Shown here: one piece after another, positions 61,901 to 64,000 of the stretch
Layout of the letters: every line of letters starts with the position of its first letter
Position numbering within the stretch: position 1 is the first letter of the stretch
Source: Piscicola geometra
Lineage: Eukaryota > Annelida > Clitellata > Hirudinida > Piscicolidae
Direction: 5' to 3'
Length of the DNA: 64,000 bases
Assembly: GCA_943735955.1 (NCBI GenBank)
Contig: OX030956.1
Span: 13,122,400 to 13,186,399, forward strand
The notes under the pieces: model-generated
Seen by the model: the letters and a program-made list of their open reading frames with translations, nothing else
Databases searched by the model: none
Told to the model about the DNA's origin: nothing
Made by a program: the position numbers and the translations under genes

Positions 61901-64000
61901 ATTTTAAGACGGGAAACTGTTAACTTGTACAATGATAATGGAAACTAAATGTATAAAAAAGATTCAATGGAAACAATAAAAATTATTCTTAAATCGTAAA
62001 AAGTATTTTACAAATAAAAAAGACAAGGCACTTTAAAATTGTTTTTGGAATGCTTTTAGCGCAATTAATAAACTTTAAAAAAAAATTTTCCACATTTTTG
62101 TACTAAGCTTGTCAAAAAAAGTTTACATAAAAACAACTTAATCTAAAAATCTGTTTTTTTGTTTTTGTGAAGTACTTAATACTTCAGATTTTTCATTAGA
62201 GCTCAGAAAATAAAATATTGTAAAAAAACATACTTTAATGGGAAAAATAGAATTATAATTTAATTTAATTTTTAAAATCTTCTTGATAAGGTAATTTAAA
62301 GTCGATTGAGCTACAAAAAATGTGTTCAAAAAAGAAGATAACGACAAAAACCAAGCACACAGTTGACCATTTCGCCATCATTCTTCAAGAAACAGAACTG
62401 CTTGTGTAACTGGAGCATCTCGGACGTATGTTTTAGACATTTTATATCATCTATTCGACCAAACATTCACACATGAAAGAAGCATAAGATTCTTCCGATG
62501 CATTTACTACTTAGTCTGTCGAGGCATCACCTGCTATGCTTCTTCACTCTAACAGTTTTCTTTGACGCTCTACTTCACTTCCAACACAACTGTTGCATCC
62601 AGTCAACACTTTTAATGCTTCACATTTAAAATTTCAAAACTTTTACAAAAGTTAATTTTTTAAATTTGAAAAATACGTTTATAAGTATTAAAAATAATTG
62701 AATAAAGCATTTTTTAATTATAATTCAAGTTTTTCAGTACTAGATAACTACAAGTATTCAAATTATTATTATTTTTGACGACATTTTCAAATCCATTTTG
62801 AAAGCATTCTCCATGTTGAATCTTTTCAAAGCCTAGCGGCAGATTAATTCGTAATGTTCACTCAATATTTTCCTAATGATAAATTATTCAAAGAATTAAG
62901 TTGCGTATTCGGTGTGGCAATATCGAATGCGCAATAAGCTCTTGAGTACGATAAAAAGAAAGTATCGGGAAGTTATGACGAATGAACGCCGAGGAAAGTA
63001 TTGTTTACACGCACTGCTTGCGAACACTCAGAGAATATGAAATAGATCGCCTTAAAAAAGACTCGTAAGAAAACCGAAACGGCATATAAAAGATATAAAA
63101 GCGCCTTAAAACGCGCTAAAACAATCCATTAAATGTATTTGTGTGAATATATATAAATTAAAAGCAGAAATAAATAAATACAAAACCACCATTGAGTATG
63201 AACTGAATATATTTTATATTCACAAAATAAAAACTGTTTTGAAAACTATTCGAAAAATCTGAATAGGTTGTAGTAACTCAGCTACAGAAGCGTCTTAATT
63301 GGATCACAGGCTATGAAACATGATTTTTCCGATGAAGATGACCTTGAGTTGCATGCGAGAGGGACTGACGGGCTCAATTAGGTTTGCTGCCTGCCATGAA
63401 GGCAAGAGACACGCCCTTCAGCGAGAGATGTCCTCTGGCTTCCGATGGATCGTCAAGAATGTGTTAGGCTTGGATTTATGAGAGATGGTTGCTTCATTAA
63501 GACGTTATTGTATGTGCTAGCGCCTTTGCTTGAGATGCTCTAAGAGGTAATTATCTCTCAGGTGCTGTTGTGAGGTCGTTTTAAGTCTCTGTTTTATCTG
63601 CGAATGTGTGAATGCATGTGTGAATGAATTTTTTTATGTGTGTGAATGCATGTGTGAATGCATGTATGAATGCATGTGTGAATGAATTTGTTTGTGTGTG
63701 CGAATGCATGTGTGTGTAAGTGTGAATGTGTGTAAACTAGATAGATACATCTACTTATTGTTTTTTTAAAGTATTTAACGTAAATTTTTTTAATGTTTCT
63801 TTATCTTTAGTTGCATCTTAGTGTCTCCCTTTGATGTGCCTACAAAATGTGCATAAGCGCGTGTTTGTGCTTATGGCCAGACTGTACACTCAACTATTAA
63901 TTTCGCTCAAAAGTGTGAGTTTTTTGCATTTAATTAGTATAAAAAAGTGTTTTCGACAAAAACATTTCAGCATGAGTCTGTGATTTGTTGGGGTGTTTAG
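58973..64000. other. Region upstream of the protocadherin, no gene recognised
   Basis: This is AT-rich sequence 5' of the protocadherin start codon, expected to hold its promoter and 5' UTR. No open frame with a recognisable domain was found on either strand. A TGTGAATGCATG-type repeat occupies about 63600-63735. Confidence 0.6.
63600..63735 (+). repeat. TGTGAATGCATG tandem repeat
   Basis: Imperfect 12-24-bp units near the right edge of the window. Confidence 0.85.

Overview
The window is nuclear DNA from an intron-rich animal. It is AT-rich, with short, relatively GC-rich exons and many simple repeats packed into the introns. Gene content (a UBR1/2-type ubiquitin ligase, mitochondrial SCOT and a seven-repeat protocadherin) and repeat style suggest an invertebrate bilaterian. 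My best guess is a lophotrochozoan such as an annelid or leech, but the sequence alone does not settle this. Nothing looks bacterial: no operons, CRISPR arrays or tRNAs were recognised.

Layout. (1) 12-1522: a hAT-superfamily DNA transposon with a perfect 8-bp target duplication, 12-bp inverted ends and a decayed transposase on the minus strand. It lies upstream of, and probably within an intron of, the next gene. (2) 1630-13344, plus strand: 30 exons encoding the C-terminal part (about 1340 codons) of a UBR1/UBR2 N-recognin, including its RING and cysteine-rich C-terminal domain. The N-terminal part lies left of the window. (3) 14726-15418: a second, unrelated hAT-like miniature element, also with a perfect 8-bp target duplication. 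(4) 15645-22836, minus strand: 16 exons (481 codons) of succinyl-CoA:3-ketoacid CoA-transferase (OXCT1/SCOT), nearly complete; the transit-peptide exon and the last few residues are not located. (5) About 22.9-29.3 kb: AT-rich DNA without a recognisable gene apart from a possible decayed coding patch near 27.1-27.5 kb. (6) 29347-58972, minus strand: a delta-1-type protocadherin with signal peptide, seven cadherin repeats, one membrane segment and a long Asn/Gln-rich cytoplasmic tail. Its last exon (29347-30357) is joined to the rest by inference across a 16.7-kb intron. (7) 58973-64000: AT-rich upstream DNA with no gene seen.

The exon models rest on reading-frame continuity: intron phases agree across nearly every junction, with GT/AG at each splice site. 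The three genes are functionally unrelated (protein turnover, ketone-body use, cell adhesion).

The most interesting signal is in the introns. Several have a G/T-rich repeat at the donor end and an A/C-rich repeat at the acceptor end that can base-pair, and in several places the microsatellite itself forms the splice site. The clearest case is the SCOT intron 22011-22338. This resembles the (GT)n-(AC)m paired introns reported in fish, where RNA structure compensates for weak polypyrimidine-tract recognition. The protocadherin is also odd: four of its seven cadherin repeats carry long low-complexity insertions at the same structural loop, two of them with furin-like motifs.
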